A stretch of DNA of 33,168 nt from contig CAIUZK010000118.1 of the NCBI GenBank assembly GCA_903903635.1, positions 1 through 33,168 of the forward strand. Direction: 5' to 3'. The stretch's first letter is position 1. Each line of letters opens with the position of its first letter. The notes beneath the pieces were generated by a model, which was given only the letters and a program-made list of their open reading frames with translations, made no database searches and had not been told where the DNA came from. The DNA is from an uncultured Bacteroidota bacterium. Its GTDB lineage: Bacteria; Bacteroidota; Bacteroidia; Chitinophagales; Chitinophagaceae. Made by a program: the position numbers and the translations under genes. Of this stretch, positions 1-7,171 are shown in pieces.

Positions 1-1
1 A

Positions 2-556
2 GTGTTTGTAGGTTCAATGCAGGACATTTTCGAAAAGCCGATGCCGCTTAATGATCATAATGGCATTGCGCTTGAATATACAACAGATGTTTTAAGGCAG
101 AGATTTTTTGCGAATATCAGCAATGGCTTATACCCTAATCTTATGTTCCTGCTTCTTACCAAACGCCCAAGCAATATCAACAAGTACATTCCGGATGCGT
201 GGAAAGTAACTCCACCCACAAATGTAATGTTCGGTACATCCCCGGTGAATCAAGCTACAGCAAACACTTTGATAACTCAGCTACTAGAAGTTAACGGAAA
301 GAAGTTCCTATCGGTTGAGCCGCAACTTGATGAGATTACCCTATTGCCATGGCTTCAAAATAATTCCATAGACTGGGTAATACAAGGTGGTGAGAGTGGG
401 CATCATAAGAGACCCTTCAACACCGATTGGGCCAGAAAATTAAAGGCTGAATGCCATGATACAAATACTCCCTACTTCTTCAAGCAGATTGATAAGGTCA
501 AGGAAATACCAAGTGATTTGATGGTGCGAGAATTTTACAAAACAGGGGAAATGTAA
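2..556 (+). CDS. DUF5131 (phage Gp37/Gp68-like) protein, 5'-truncated by window edge
   Basis: The reading frame is open to the left edge, so only the C-terminal 184 residues are seen; the first codon here, GTG at position 2, is probably internal. The stretch fits the C-terminal half of the DUF5131/Gp37-Gp68 family: FVGSMQDIFEKP at the start, then LLTKRP, an FLSVEPQL segment, DWVIQGGESG and PYFFKQID near the end. Full-length members have an N-terminal cysteine motif resembling radical-SAM-type clusters; that part would lie outside the window. Members occur in phages and integrative elements, often next to a three-Cys-motif partner protein (TcmP), and their biochemical role is not established. 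It is read in the same direction as the excisionase and integrase genes downstream, which suits cargo of the same element. Family membership is firm; function is not. Confidence 0.85.
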   Translation: MFVGSMQDIFEKPMPLNDHNGIALEYTTDVLRQRFFANISNGLYPNLMFLLLTKRPSNINKYIPDAWKVTPPTNVMFGTSPVNQATANTLITQLLEVNGKKFLSVEPQLDEITLLPWLQNNSIDWVIQGGESGHHKRPFNTDWARKLKAECHDTNTPYFFKQIDKVKEIPSDLMVREFYKTGEM

Positions 557-704
557 TCGCAACTGAGCAGCGATGAAACGCCCTCCACTTGGTAAGACAA
601 CGATCAGTTAAAATTGCTGAGAAAAGAATTATCAGAGAGGTATTAGCGGAATAAATTCCGTACTGTAGCCGGGCCCAAAATAAATTAGCAGATAATCACG
701 ATGG

Positions 705-741
705 GTGCGCTGGTAATGCTCCGGGAACCTTGCCAGCGCAC
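705..741. other. Inverted repeat / hairpin in the 557-793 gap
   Basis: The 237 nt between the DUF5131 gene and the excisionase gene hold no convincing ORF. They contain a 9-bp perfect inverted repeat (GTGCGCTGG at 705-713, CCAGCGCAC at 733-741), extendable by about 3 pairs with one G-U. GTAATG (713-718) could instead pair with CATTAC (740-745), which would break the main stem. No T-run follows, so it is a poor intrinsic terminator. A second short inverted repeat, CGGAAT-AA-ATTCCG, lies at 647-660. The hairpin ends 52 nt before the excisionase start and could be a regulatory leader or a recombination-protein site; this is inference. Confidence 0.45.
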
Positions 742-793
742 ATTACAAACCTAACAAGTAACTCATTAAGAAGAATTTTAAATAACAAATCCA

Positions 794-1078
794 ATGGAAC
801 ACAACTCAATCGTTATAACGCCGAAATCTGAGCTTTCTGAAATGATTAGAGAAATAGTCGCTGATGAATTGAAAAAGGCCCAAGCTTATAGCAGGGATAC
901 CCAAAGCGATGAATTACTAACTCGTGACGCAGCTGCCGAACTGATGAAACTAAGTCCTACGACATTAACTAAGTATGTAAAGGAAGGTAAAATCAGATTT
1001 GGCGGTTCAGATAGAAAGTACTTATTCAAAAAGAGTGATGTTGATGCGTTCATTTTTAAAAAACAACCAATTTTATGA
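794..1078 (+). CDS. Excisionase-like helix-turn-helix DNA-binding protein
   Basis: This 94-residue protein has a charged, helical N-terminus (residues about 12-31) and a C-terminal MerR/excisionase-type winged helix (residues about 41-90). The latter shows the usual pattern: LLTRDAAAELM (first helix), SPTTLTKYVKEGKI (recognition helix and turn), a short wing around GGSDRKYLFK and a final SDVDAFI helix. Proteins of this type next to an integrase act as recombination directionality factors, bending DNA at the att arms to favour excision, or as small regulators. Its stop overlaps the integrase start (ATGA, 1075-1078), so the two are translationally coupled. No strong Shine-Dalgarno is seen before the ATG. 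Excisionase is the best guess; a purely regulatory role is possible. Confidence 0.75.
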   Translation: MEHNSIVITPKSELSEMIREIVADELKKAQAYSRDTQSDELLTRDAAAELMKLSPTTLTKYVKEGKIRFGGSDRKYLFKKSDVDAFIFKKQPIL

Positions 1079-2364
1079 GGATCAATAAATACATACGAAA
1101 ACCCCCAGTTAAAGGCACTCCGCCTGCCTCTAGTAAAGAGATAACGTCAATTTATTTCACACTATGCTGGGACAATAACCGACTAATAATACCAGCCAAG
1201 GAAAGCATTCATTATTCTGATTGGAATAATACGAAGTTTGAACCCAAAGCTGGGGCTAAGAATGCTCTATTGTATAGTAGGCTATTGAATAAAGAGCAGA
1301 AATTCCGTAATCTTTTTGATGAACTGGAAAAGGAGTTCGGGGATAACATTACCAGAGAAATGGTGAAGAGGGCACTTGGGAAGAGAAACAAACCGAAGGT
1401 TGAGCCTGAAAAAAAGAATAAAATTCTTATCAAGGATTTCTTTCAACAAATGATTGATGACACCAAGGCGGGAAATAGAAGGTCAAACAAAAAGTTAGTA
1501 ATAAAACGCAACAGTATTAAACCATATGAATCTACACTCAAAAGCTATCAGAAGTTTGAAGACTACATGCGCAAAAAGTATTTTGTCACCGAAATTTCAC
1601 AACAACTTGTAGATGATTATGAGGATTATATGTGCAACATTCAAGTGCTTGCATTAAACACCAAAAGTACCTACCTCAAGAAATTTATGCTTATGGTCGG
1701 TTATGCTCAGGAGAAAAAGTTAATTGGCAAGGACGTTGACATCAACGTGAGAGGCATGATTGGTAGTGAGAACAGCGACAGTATATATTTAACTGATTCT
1801 GAAATTGAGGATTTGATGAACAACAATGAATTTAGTAACCCAACTTATGAATTGGTACGAGATCTATTCGTTTCAGCATGTAAGACAGGTTTAAGGTACA
1901 GTGACTTTTCAAAATTAACCTTGGAGCAAATAAGGAATGGCAATATTTATGTGTTACAAACTAAGACAAATGCAAAAGTAACAATACCAATTCATCCAAT
2001 CGCTCAAAGGATATTCACAAAATATTCAAATGGTTTTCCTTCGTGCCCTCAAAACCAACCATTCAATGATTACTTAAAAGAGATCGGCAAAAACATTCCG
2101 TCTCTTAAAGAGGAATTTGTAAAGAAGATAACTAAAGGAGGTAAGGTAAAAATTGAGAAGTTCGAAAAATGGCAGCTCCTACAAAGCCATACTGCACGCC
2201 GGACGTACTGCACCTTGGAGCATATGAAAGGCACACCAATATTCACTATCATGGCTATCTCCGGACATAAGGATGTGAAGACGTTTAAGAACTACGTAAA
2301 GTCAAGTGGCGAAGAAAATGCAGATATTATGCGTAAAGCATGGCACGACAGGGGTGAAGTATGA
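1075..2364 (+). CDS. Tyrosine recombinase / phage-type integrase
   Basis: A complete 429-residue site-specific recombinase of the Bacteroidota type. Residues about 1-110 form an arm-type or SAM-like N-terminal region, about 117-215 the core-binding domain and about 235-425 the catalytic domain. The catalytic set is visible: Arg274 (in CKTGLRYSDF), Lys297 (TKT), His372 and Arg375 (SHTARRTY), His398 (SGHKD) and the nucleophile Tyr407 (FKNY). With no key residue lost it is probably active. It starts inside the stop of the excisionase-like gene and ends 97 nt from the 3' end of tRNA-Arg, which it faces, the standard arrangement for an integrase beside its attachment site. It would catalyse integration of the element at that tRNA and, with the small HTH protein, excision. 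Confidence 0.95.
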   Translation: MRINKYIRKPPVKGTPPASSKEITSIYFTLCWDNNRLIIPAKESIHYSDWNNTKFEPKAGAKNALLYSRLLNKEQKFRNLFDELEKEFGDNITREMVKRALGKRNKPKVEPEKKNKILIKDFFQQMIDDTKAGNRRSNKKLVIKRNSIKPYESTLKSYQKFEDYMRKKYFVTEISQQLVDDYEDYMCNIQVLALNTKSTYLKKFMLMVGYAQEKKLIGKDVDINVRGMIGSENSDSIYLTDSEIEDLMNNNEFSNPTYELVRDLFVSACKTGLRYSDFSKLTLEQIRNGNIYVLQTKTNAKVTIPIHPIAQRIFTKYSNGFPSCPQNQPFNDYLKEIGKNIPSLKEEFVKKITKGGKVKIEKFEKWQLLQSHTARRTYCTLEHMKGTPIFTIMAISGHKDVKTFKNYVKSSGEENADIMRKAWHDRGEV

Positions 2365-2410
2365 TAATCAAAAAGTCCTGAAAAAGTGCCTCATATTCTG
2401 CCTCACACAA

Positions 2411-2448
2411 AAACAAAAGCGTTGCAATCAATTGATTTGCAACGCTTT
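2411..2448 (-). terminator. Intrinsic terminator downstream of tRNA-Arg (possibly bidirectional)
   Basis: A perfect 12-bp inverted repeat (AAAGCGTTGCAA at 2416-2427 and its complement at 2437-2448) encloses a 9-nt loop. On the minus strand the stem is followed by TTTTGTTTTTG, giving a good terminator for the tRNA transcript; on the plus strand it would also serve the integrase gene. It lies on the element side of the presumed attachment site. Confidence 0.75.
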
Positions 2449-2461
2449 ATGTTTATAAAAG

Positions 2462-2535
2462 TGACCCGGATTGGATTCGAACCAATGACCCCCAGCTTAG
2501 AAGGCTGGTGCTCTATCCAGCTGAGCTACCGGACC
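2462..2535 (-). tRNA. tRNA-Arg (anticodon TCT)
   Basis: On the minus strand, 74 nt fold as a cloverleaf: acceptor GGTCCGG pairs with CCGGGTC (two G-U wobbles), D-arm GCTC/GAGC, anticodon stem CCAGC/GCTGG with loop CTTCTAA giving anticodon TCT, and a T-arm ATTGG/CCAAT around TTCGAAT. The discriminator is A and CCA is not encoded. The 3' end faces the integrase, making this the likely attachment site; the gene itself is intact. Confidence 0.95.
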
Positions 2536-2588
2536 AGCGGCTCAACAAAAAGTGTGCAAATGTATGGAAAAAGACTGATTTAATCCCC

Positions 2589-3503
2589 TTATTTTTTCGG
2601 CGGGTCGCTGGGGGCTTCTCCGTCTTCCAGTATCGTTACCGGAATCAGGTCCCTCACATAATTCCAGGTCTCATTATCCCACCTGAGGCCATCGTACTGA
2701 CCGCTTGGCACAAAGGTATACTTGCGGTGCGGGTCATTGACCTGTGAAACCAGTTTATCAAATATGATCACATTCTTTTCCTCATTCCAGTTCATAGATA
2801 CCTGAACCTCTTTTTTATACTCCAGGATAAACCTGTTTACCCTGTGTCTTGGGAAATTAGTAGATGCCACACCAAATATCGGTATCCCAAAAATCACTTT
2901 GCCATCCTCAATCACCATGGCATCAAGCAGCTTACGGTTGCTGAGCGAAGAGGCTGCATTGTACCCAAACATTGTATATACTTTATGCCCCTGAAAATCG
3001 TGCGACATAATACGGTAATACAAGGCGCCAAACCACTTACCCCCTGTAAGCACGCTATCTTCAGCGCCCTTGCCGGTTTGTTCGGCATAATCATTCAGCC
3101 CTATCAGCTTAAGTTTTTCACCAGGCAACTGTATGGCGCCATAATACCGTTTAGACACGTTGGAGGGGGTAATTTCCCAATTGAAAATACGAAAAGCGTT
3201 GTCGTCCGAATTGATTATGTTTATTTTGTCCCTGATCTTATCAAAAGGATACAACCAGGAATTATTGATTTTCAGCGCTCTTACCAGTTGGCGTACAAAA
3301 CGTTCGGAATAGCCTATGCGCGTATCCGGAATAAATGCTTCATACATCGAGTCAGCAGTAACCAGCAATGAGTCTTCCATAATCTGGAATTTCTCAAGGT
3401 CCTGAGGTGTTATGCTCTGGGCATGCAACCTGCCATTGGCAAGCAGCATAACGAAAACAAACATGAAAAATACCTTGCTTTTCATCTTTTTAAGTTTTTT
3501 CAT
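2589..3503 (-). CDS. Conserved secreted protein of unknown function
   Basis: The preferred ATG at 3503 gives 304 residues; the frame reaches a TTG at 3521, and an ATG at 3485 is an alternative. The N-terminus is a clear signal peptide: lysine-rich start, hydrophobic VFFMFVFVMLLA, then a probable cleavage site around LHAQ-S. The mature part is soluble-looking with no membrane segment, and includes an aromatic/glycine segment around GGKWFGALYYRIM and GYNAASSLSNRKLLDA. I do not recognise a named domain; similar proteins are common hypothetical exported proteins of Bacteroidota. It is a single gene between the tRNA and a divergent redox pair, so context gives no functional hint. The end is rich in Asp, Pro and Lys. 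Location in the periplasm is inferred from the signal peptide; there is no lipobox cysteine and no C-terminal sorting domain visible. Confidence 0.8.
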   Translation of the reverse strand: MKKLKKMKSKVFFMFVFVMLLANGRLHAQSITPQDLEKFQIMEDSLLVTADSMYEAFIPDTRIGYSERFVRQLVRALKINNSWLYPFDKIRDKINIINSDDNAFRIFNWEITPSNVSKRYYGAIQLPGEKLKLIGLNDYAEQTGKGAEDSVLTGGKWFGALYYRIMSHDFQGHKVYTMFGYNAASSLSNRKLLDAMVIEDGKVIFGIPIFGVASTNFPRHRVNRFILEYKKEVQVSMNWNEEKNVIIFDKLVSQVNDPHRKYTFVPSGQYDGLRWDNETWNYVRDLIPVTILEDGEAPSDPPKK

Positions 3504-3635
3504 CAGAGTAAACCTAAACAATTTTTTGTTAAAGATATAATAAGTATAAATTTTATCTCAGACTGAAAATCCAGTGCCTGTCCCAAGTCTCATTTTTCAA
3601 CATATCGCCACTGTAAAAGAGCCGGTTTCCCCCTG

Positions 3636-3668
3636 TTGTTAAGGCATATGACGGATAATCTATGTTTT
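3636..3668 (+). promoter_or_regulatory. Possible Bacteroidota-type promoter for the Fe-S gene pair
   Basis: TTG (3636-3638) is followed after 22 nt by TATGTTTT (3661-3668), close to the TTG/TAnnTTTG pattern. Transcription would begin near 3674 with a leader of about 35 nt. That leader holds an imperfect hairpin, GCCCAAAA against TTTTCGGGC. The last base of the -7 box deviates from consensus, so this is tentative. Confidence 0.35.
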
Positions 3669-3710
3669 TCGCCCAAAAGCCATTATTTTCGGGCTCTAAT
3701 TAGCCATAAA

Positions 3711-5033
3711 ATGCACTTAGTACAACAGTTATTGTTTATAGTTTGCACAATTGCCGGCGTTTATATTTTCGCCAGGAAGGTAGGTGAAATGCGGCGAAAC
3801 ATATTGCTGGGTCGCGATGAAGACCTCAGTGACAACAGCGCTCAGCGTTGGAAAAACATGTTGTTGCTGGCTATTGGTCAGAAGAAAATGTTTAAAAATC
3901 CCATACCTGCATTTCTTCACCTTGCTGTGTATGGAGGCTTTATAATCATCAATATCGAAATTCTGGAAATTTTCCTGGATGGCATGCTGGGTTACCACCG
4001 ATTGTTTGCCCATGCAGAGGGTCTGCGCACGCTGTATGCTTTTCTTATAGGCTTTTTCGAATTACTGGCATCCCTGGTACTTATAGGTTGTGTTATATTT
4101 TTCATCAGGAGAAATATTATCAAGGTACGCCGCCTCAACATGAAAGAACTGAAGGGCTGGCCTCGCGAAGATGCCAATATCATCCTCATGACTGAAATAA
4201 TTCTCATGACCCTGCTGCTGGTTATGAATACAGCCGATCAGGCGCTGCAGGGCCGTCCCGGAGCAGAGCATTATATCGCTTTGAACCCATTCTGGATATC
4301 GGGTAATTTTGTTCATTTATTTTCGGGCATGTCGGTGTCAACACTTATCGGCATAGAAAGGAGCTGTTGGTGGCTGCATATCCTTGGCATTTTCTTCTTC
4401 CTTAACTACCTGCCTTACTCCAAGCACTTCCATATCCTGCTGGCATTCCCTAATGCTTATTATTCCAAACTCACCCCAAATGGCCAGGTGAAGAATATGA
4501 AGGATATACAGAATGAGGTGCTGTATATGATGGAGCCCGACAAAGCACCGGCTGCAACTGCCGAGGCGGAGCATAAACGCTTTGGCGCCAAAGACGTTAC
4601 CGACCTGAGCTGGAAAAACCTGCTGGATGCATACTCCTGCACAGAGTGCGGCCGCTGCACATCGGTATGTCCGGCCAACAATACAGGCAAACTGTTGTCG
4701 CCACGTAAGATCATGATGGATACCCGAGACCGGCTTGAGGAAGTGGGCAAGAACATTACTGCCAACAAGGAATTTAAGGATGATGGCAAAACATTGCTCA
4801 ACAATTATATTTCGGTTGAGGAGCTGCGTGCATGCACTACCTGCCAGGCTTGCGTAGATGCCTGCCCTGTGATGATAGACCCGCTGGATATTATCATGCA
4901 ACTGCGCCGCAACCTGATCATGGAAGAAAGCAATGCACCCCAGGAATGGAATATGATGTTTGGCAATATTGAAAACAATATGGCCCCCTGGAAGTTCAGC
5001 CCTGATGACAGGGATGCTTGGGTGAATAGTTAA
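3711..5033 (+). CDS. Membrane-bound 4Fe-4S dicluster oxidoreductase subunit (HdrD/NarI-DsrM-like)
   Basis: From ATG 3711 the protein has 440 residues; upstream TTG and ATG codons are in frame, but only from here does the chain begin at the first hydrophobic helix. Roughly five or six membrane segments occupy residues 1-245 (about 1-22, 68-90, 105-132, 155-173, 200-215, 222-245), with histidines such as His70, His223 and His239 as possible haem ligands. A soluble ferredoxin-like domain follows with two clusters of cysteines: Cys310, 313, 316, 320 (CTECGRCTSVCP) and Cys375, 378, 381, 385 (CTTCQACVDACP). This layout suits electron transfer between a membrane quinone or haem and a soluble partner. 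The next gene encodes the CCG-domain module that in HdrD and GlpC-type proteins is part of the same chain, so the two probably form one complex. The donor and acceptor are unknown. Confidence 0.85.
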   Translation: MHLVQQLLFIVCTIAGVYIFARKVGEMRRNILLGRDEDLSDNSAQRWKNMLLLAIGQKKMFKNPIPAFLHLAVYGGFIIINIEILEIFLDGMLGYHRLFAHAEGLRTLYAFLIGFFELLASLVLIGCVIFFIRRNIIKVRRLNMKELKGWPREDANIILMTEIILMTLLLVMNTADQALQGRPGAEHYIALNPFWISGNFVHLFSGMSVSTLIGIERSCWWLHILGIFFFLNYLPYSKHFHILLAFPNAYYSKLTPNGQVKNMKDIQNEVLYMMEPDKAPAATAEAEHKRFGAKDVTDLSWKNLLDAYSCTECGRCTSVCPANNTGKLLSPRKIMMDTRDRLEEVGKNITANKEFKDDGKTLLNNYISVEELRACTTCQACVDACPVMIDPLDIIMQLRRNLIMEESNAPQEWNMMFGNIENNMAPWKFSPDDRDAWVNS

Positions 5034-5102
5034 TGGGTTAATTAGGATGATTTGCAAATAGGAATTGTATTGAAAAGAATGAATAATTAAGAGAAGCTAA
5101 AA

Positions 5103-5888
5103 GTGAAATTTATGTCAGTAAAATCAATGGCGGAATATGCGGCGAATGGCGAAAATCCTGAAGTGCTTTTTTGGGTAGGATGTGCCGGCAGCTTCGACCA
5201 GCGTGCGCAGAAAGTAACCAAAGCCTTTACCCAGATCCTGGATAAAGCAGGCATTAAGTTTGCCATACTGGGTAAGGAAGAAATGTGTACTGGCGACCCT
5301 GCACGCAGGGCGGGCAATGAGTTTATGTTCCAGATGATGGCTTATAATAATATCCAGACCATGAATGGGTATGGTATTAAAAAAGTGATCACCATCTGTC
5401 CGCATTGTTATAATATTTTCAAGAATGAATATCCTGCCCTTGGTGGTAATTATGAGGTAATGCACCATACTACCTTCCTGCAACAACTCATCAACGAAGG
5501 CACCATAAAGCTTAAGGATGGCGGCGTTTTCAAAGGACAGAAAATAACTTATCACGACAGTTGCTACTTAGGTCGCGGCAATGCTATATATGATGCGCCC
5601 CGCGAAGTTCTTGAAGCTTTCGACAATGAACTGGTAGAAATGAAACGCTGCAAAAGTAATGGCATGTGCTGCGGCGCCGGTGGCGCCCAGATGTTCAAGG
5701 AAGAAGAGCCGGGTACAAACCGCATTAACTTCGAACGGGCAGGCCAGGCGCTGGAAACAGGCGCTACGATAATTGCTTCCAATTGTCCTTTCTGCATGAC
5801 CATGCTGTCAGACGGTGTTAAGAACAAGGAGAAGGAAGACAGCGTAAAAGTGCTAGATATTGCTGAGATGGTGGCTATGTCGCTTTAA
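5103..5888 (+). CDS. CCG-domain (HdrB/HdrD-like) Fe-S protein
   Basis: This 261-residue soluble protein carries two cysteine-rich CCG-type repeats. Repeat 1 is degenerate: Cys27 (VGCAGSF), Cys62 and Cys99/Cys102 (CPHC). Repeat 2 is canonical: Cys154, Cys189-Cys190-Gly191 and Cys228/Cys231 (CPFC). In heterodisulfide reductase, GlpC and LutA-type proteins such domains bind an unusual iron-sulfur centre and face the substrate or disulfide. The GTG at 5103 is preferred because GAGAAG lies 6 nt upstream (5091-5096); ATG 5112 is the alternative. It follows the membrane Fe-S gene by 69 nt on the same strand and is probably co-transcribed. The pair is best described as a split HdrD-like oxidoreductase; the physiological substrate cannot be named from the sequence. 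Confidence 0.87.
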   Translation: MKFMSVKSMAEYAANGENPEVLFWVGCAGSFDQRAQKVTKAFTQILDKAGIKFAILGKEEMCTGDPARRAGNEFMFQMMAYNNIQTMNGYGIKKVITICPHCYNIFKNEYPALGGNYEVMHHTTFLQQLINEGTIKLKDGGVFKGQKITYHDSCYLGRGNAIYDAPREVLEAFDNELVEMKRCKSNGMCCGAGGAQMFKEEEPGTNRINFERAGQALETGATIIASNCPFCMTMLSDGVKNKEKEDSVKVLDIAEMVAMSL

Positions 5889-5930
5889 TGCATTCATTAG
5901 CTTCTCCACAATAACAATTATTCCGGGCTT

Positions 5931-7169
5931 CTAAGTTTTTATTATTTCCTGAATATGGTCGAGGTATTTTTTTGCCAGCACTTCGCGGTCGAAGTTTTCC
6001 TTGGCAAAACGGTAACCACTCTCCCCTTCCCGCTTCACCCTTTCCGGGTCATTCAGGTACAGGCGTATCACTCGGTTATACTCTGATGTGTTCTCGGGCT
6101 CTACATAGCAGCCTGCCCCTGCAGCTTCCACCAGTTCTCTCGACACGCCATCAATTGCCATAAGAATAGGCCGCTTGCACGACATATAATCAAAGGTCTT
6201 GTTGCTGTAAACCGTCTTAAAAGTATCTACTCTTTTCAGCACAGAGGCCCCCATTTCAGAAGCCAGTATATACCTGAAAACTTCAGCCTTAGGCACAGAA
6301 TCAAGGAAGCGCACATTGGCTACCTTACGGTCGGCAGCCATTTTCATTACTCTGTCCTTCTCCATTCCCTGTCCTATCAGCAGAAACAACACATTAGTAT
6401 CTGCCAGGGCTTCACCGGCATCCAGCAGTTGCTCCAGGCAATTGGCCACACCATGAGCTCCTACATAGGTGATCACAAACCGTCCATCCAGCCCATGCTC
6501 TTTGCGGAATGCCTCCCGGTCAAATTCATGCAGCAGTTTTTCCGACAGGCTGAAATCAGATGCATTGGATATCTGGATCAGTTTACGCTCCGGGATGCCC
6601 TTCTTATCCCTGAGCGCCGTATAAAATGCAGGTGTCAGCACATTGATCAGCCTGGCCCTCTTGTATATAAAACCCTCTACCCAGTAGGCCAGTTTAATAA
6701 CCAGCTTATTAGTCAGCACCCCGGTATCTATAGCCGATTCGGGCCACAGATCGCGCACTTCAAAAACAAAAGGCATTCTCCTGAGCCTGGAAACAAGGTA
6801 ACCGCTCGCCCCTACAAACAATGGGGGTGAAGTAACTATGACTACATCAAATTTTCCCTTGGCCTTAAACAAACCAGCATACAGCGATGAAAACATAAAA
6901 GAAAAATACCCCCAAAGCCTCCCAATAAAATGCTTATTGTATGCCTCAGAAACATGACAACGCCATATAGTAACAGCCCCCTGGGCCTTCTTCACAAAAT
7001 ATCTGCCCTTATATTCCGGTTTCTTTTCTTTTCCATTATAGTGCATCATTCCCCCAACTACAGTTACCTGATGCCCCTGTTCCATCCATACACGTGTAAA
7101 TTCATTCCAGCGGGAGCCGCCCGGATCATCTTCCTCTAAAAAATACTGGTGAATTAAAAGTATGTTCAT
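5931..7169 (-). CDS. Glycosyltransferase family 4, WbuB-like
   Basis: A 412-residue GT-B enzyme. The N-terminal domain starts with MNILLIHQYFLEEDDPGGSR, a form typical of WbuB-type transferases that add an N-acetyl-fucosamine-like sugar in O-antigen loci. The C-terminal nucleotide-sugar domain begins near residue 210, with FVITYVGAHG and FLLIGQGMEK strands. The late donor-binding region reads SNKTFDYMSCKRPIL in place of the usual glycine-rich form. It lacks a signal peptide and should act at the cytoplasmic membrane face. Its start lies 2 nt after the stop of the heparinase-like gene, so the two are almost certainly one transcript. It ends 42 nt from the convergent CCG-protein gene. The donor sugar and linkage are not deducible. 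Confidence 0.88.
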   Translation of the reverse strand: MNILLIHQYFLEEDDPGGSRWNEFTRVWMEQGHQVTVVGGMMHYNGKEKKPEYKGRYFVKKAQGAVTIWRCHVSEAYNKHFIGRLWGYFSFMFSSLYAGLFKAKGKFDVVIVTSPPLFVGASGYLVSRLRRMPFVFEVRDLWPESAIDTGVLTNKLVIKLAYWVEGFIYKRARLINVLTPAFYTALRDKKGIPERKLIQISNASDFSLSEKLLHEFDREAFRKEHGLDGRFVITYVGAHGVANCLEQLLDAGEALADTNVLFLLIGQGMEKDRVMKMAADRKVANVRFLDSVPKAEVFRYILASEMGASVLKRVDTFKTVYSNKTFDYMSCKRPILMAIDGVSRELVEAAGAGCYVEPENTSEYNRVIRLYLNDPERVKREGESGYRFAKENFDREVLAKKYLDHIQEIIKT

Positions 7170-7171
7170 AA

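Larger units (their letters stand above)
1..2462. mobile_element. Right end of a tRNA-Arg-integrated element (partial)
   Basis: Seen: a phage-type DUF5131 gene, an excisionase-like HTH gene and a tyrosine integrase gene are followed after 97 nt by the 3' end of a tRNA-Arg gene on the opposite strand. Known: tyrosine-integrase elements commonly recombine into the 3' end of tRNA genes and carry the integrase next to the attachment site. Inference: the element's right boundary lies in the 3' part of the tRNA (about 2462-2500) and the element continues beyond the left edge. The second att copy, a repeat of the tRNA 3' end, is not in the window, so the exact core and the element type (prophage, ICE or island) cannot be set. 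Confidence 0.75.

Noticed and set aside
2386-2583. Two overlapping plus-strand frames (2386-2583, 2508-2747)
   Set aside because: They run through the tRNA-Arg gene on the other strand and its terminator; the peptides are translations of tRNA sequence.
4338-5057. 239-codon minus-strand frame opposite the membrane Fe-S gene
   Set aside because: The plus-strand frame carries two perfect 4Fe-4S motifs and the membrane helices; the antisense frame has no recognisable pattern.
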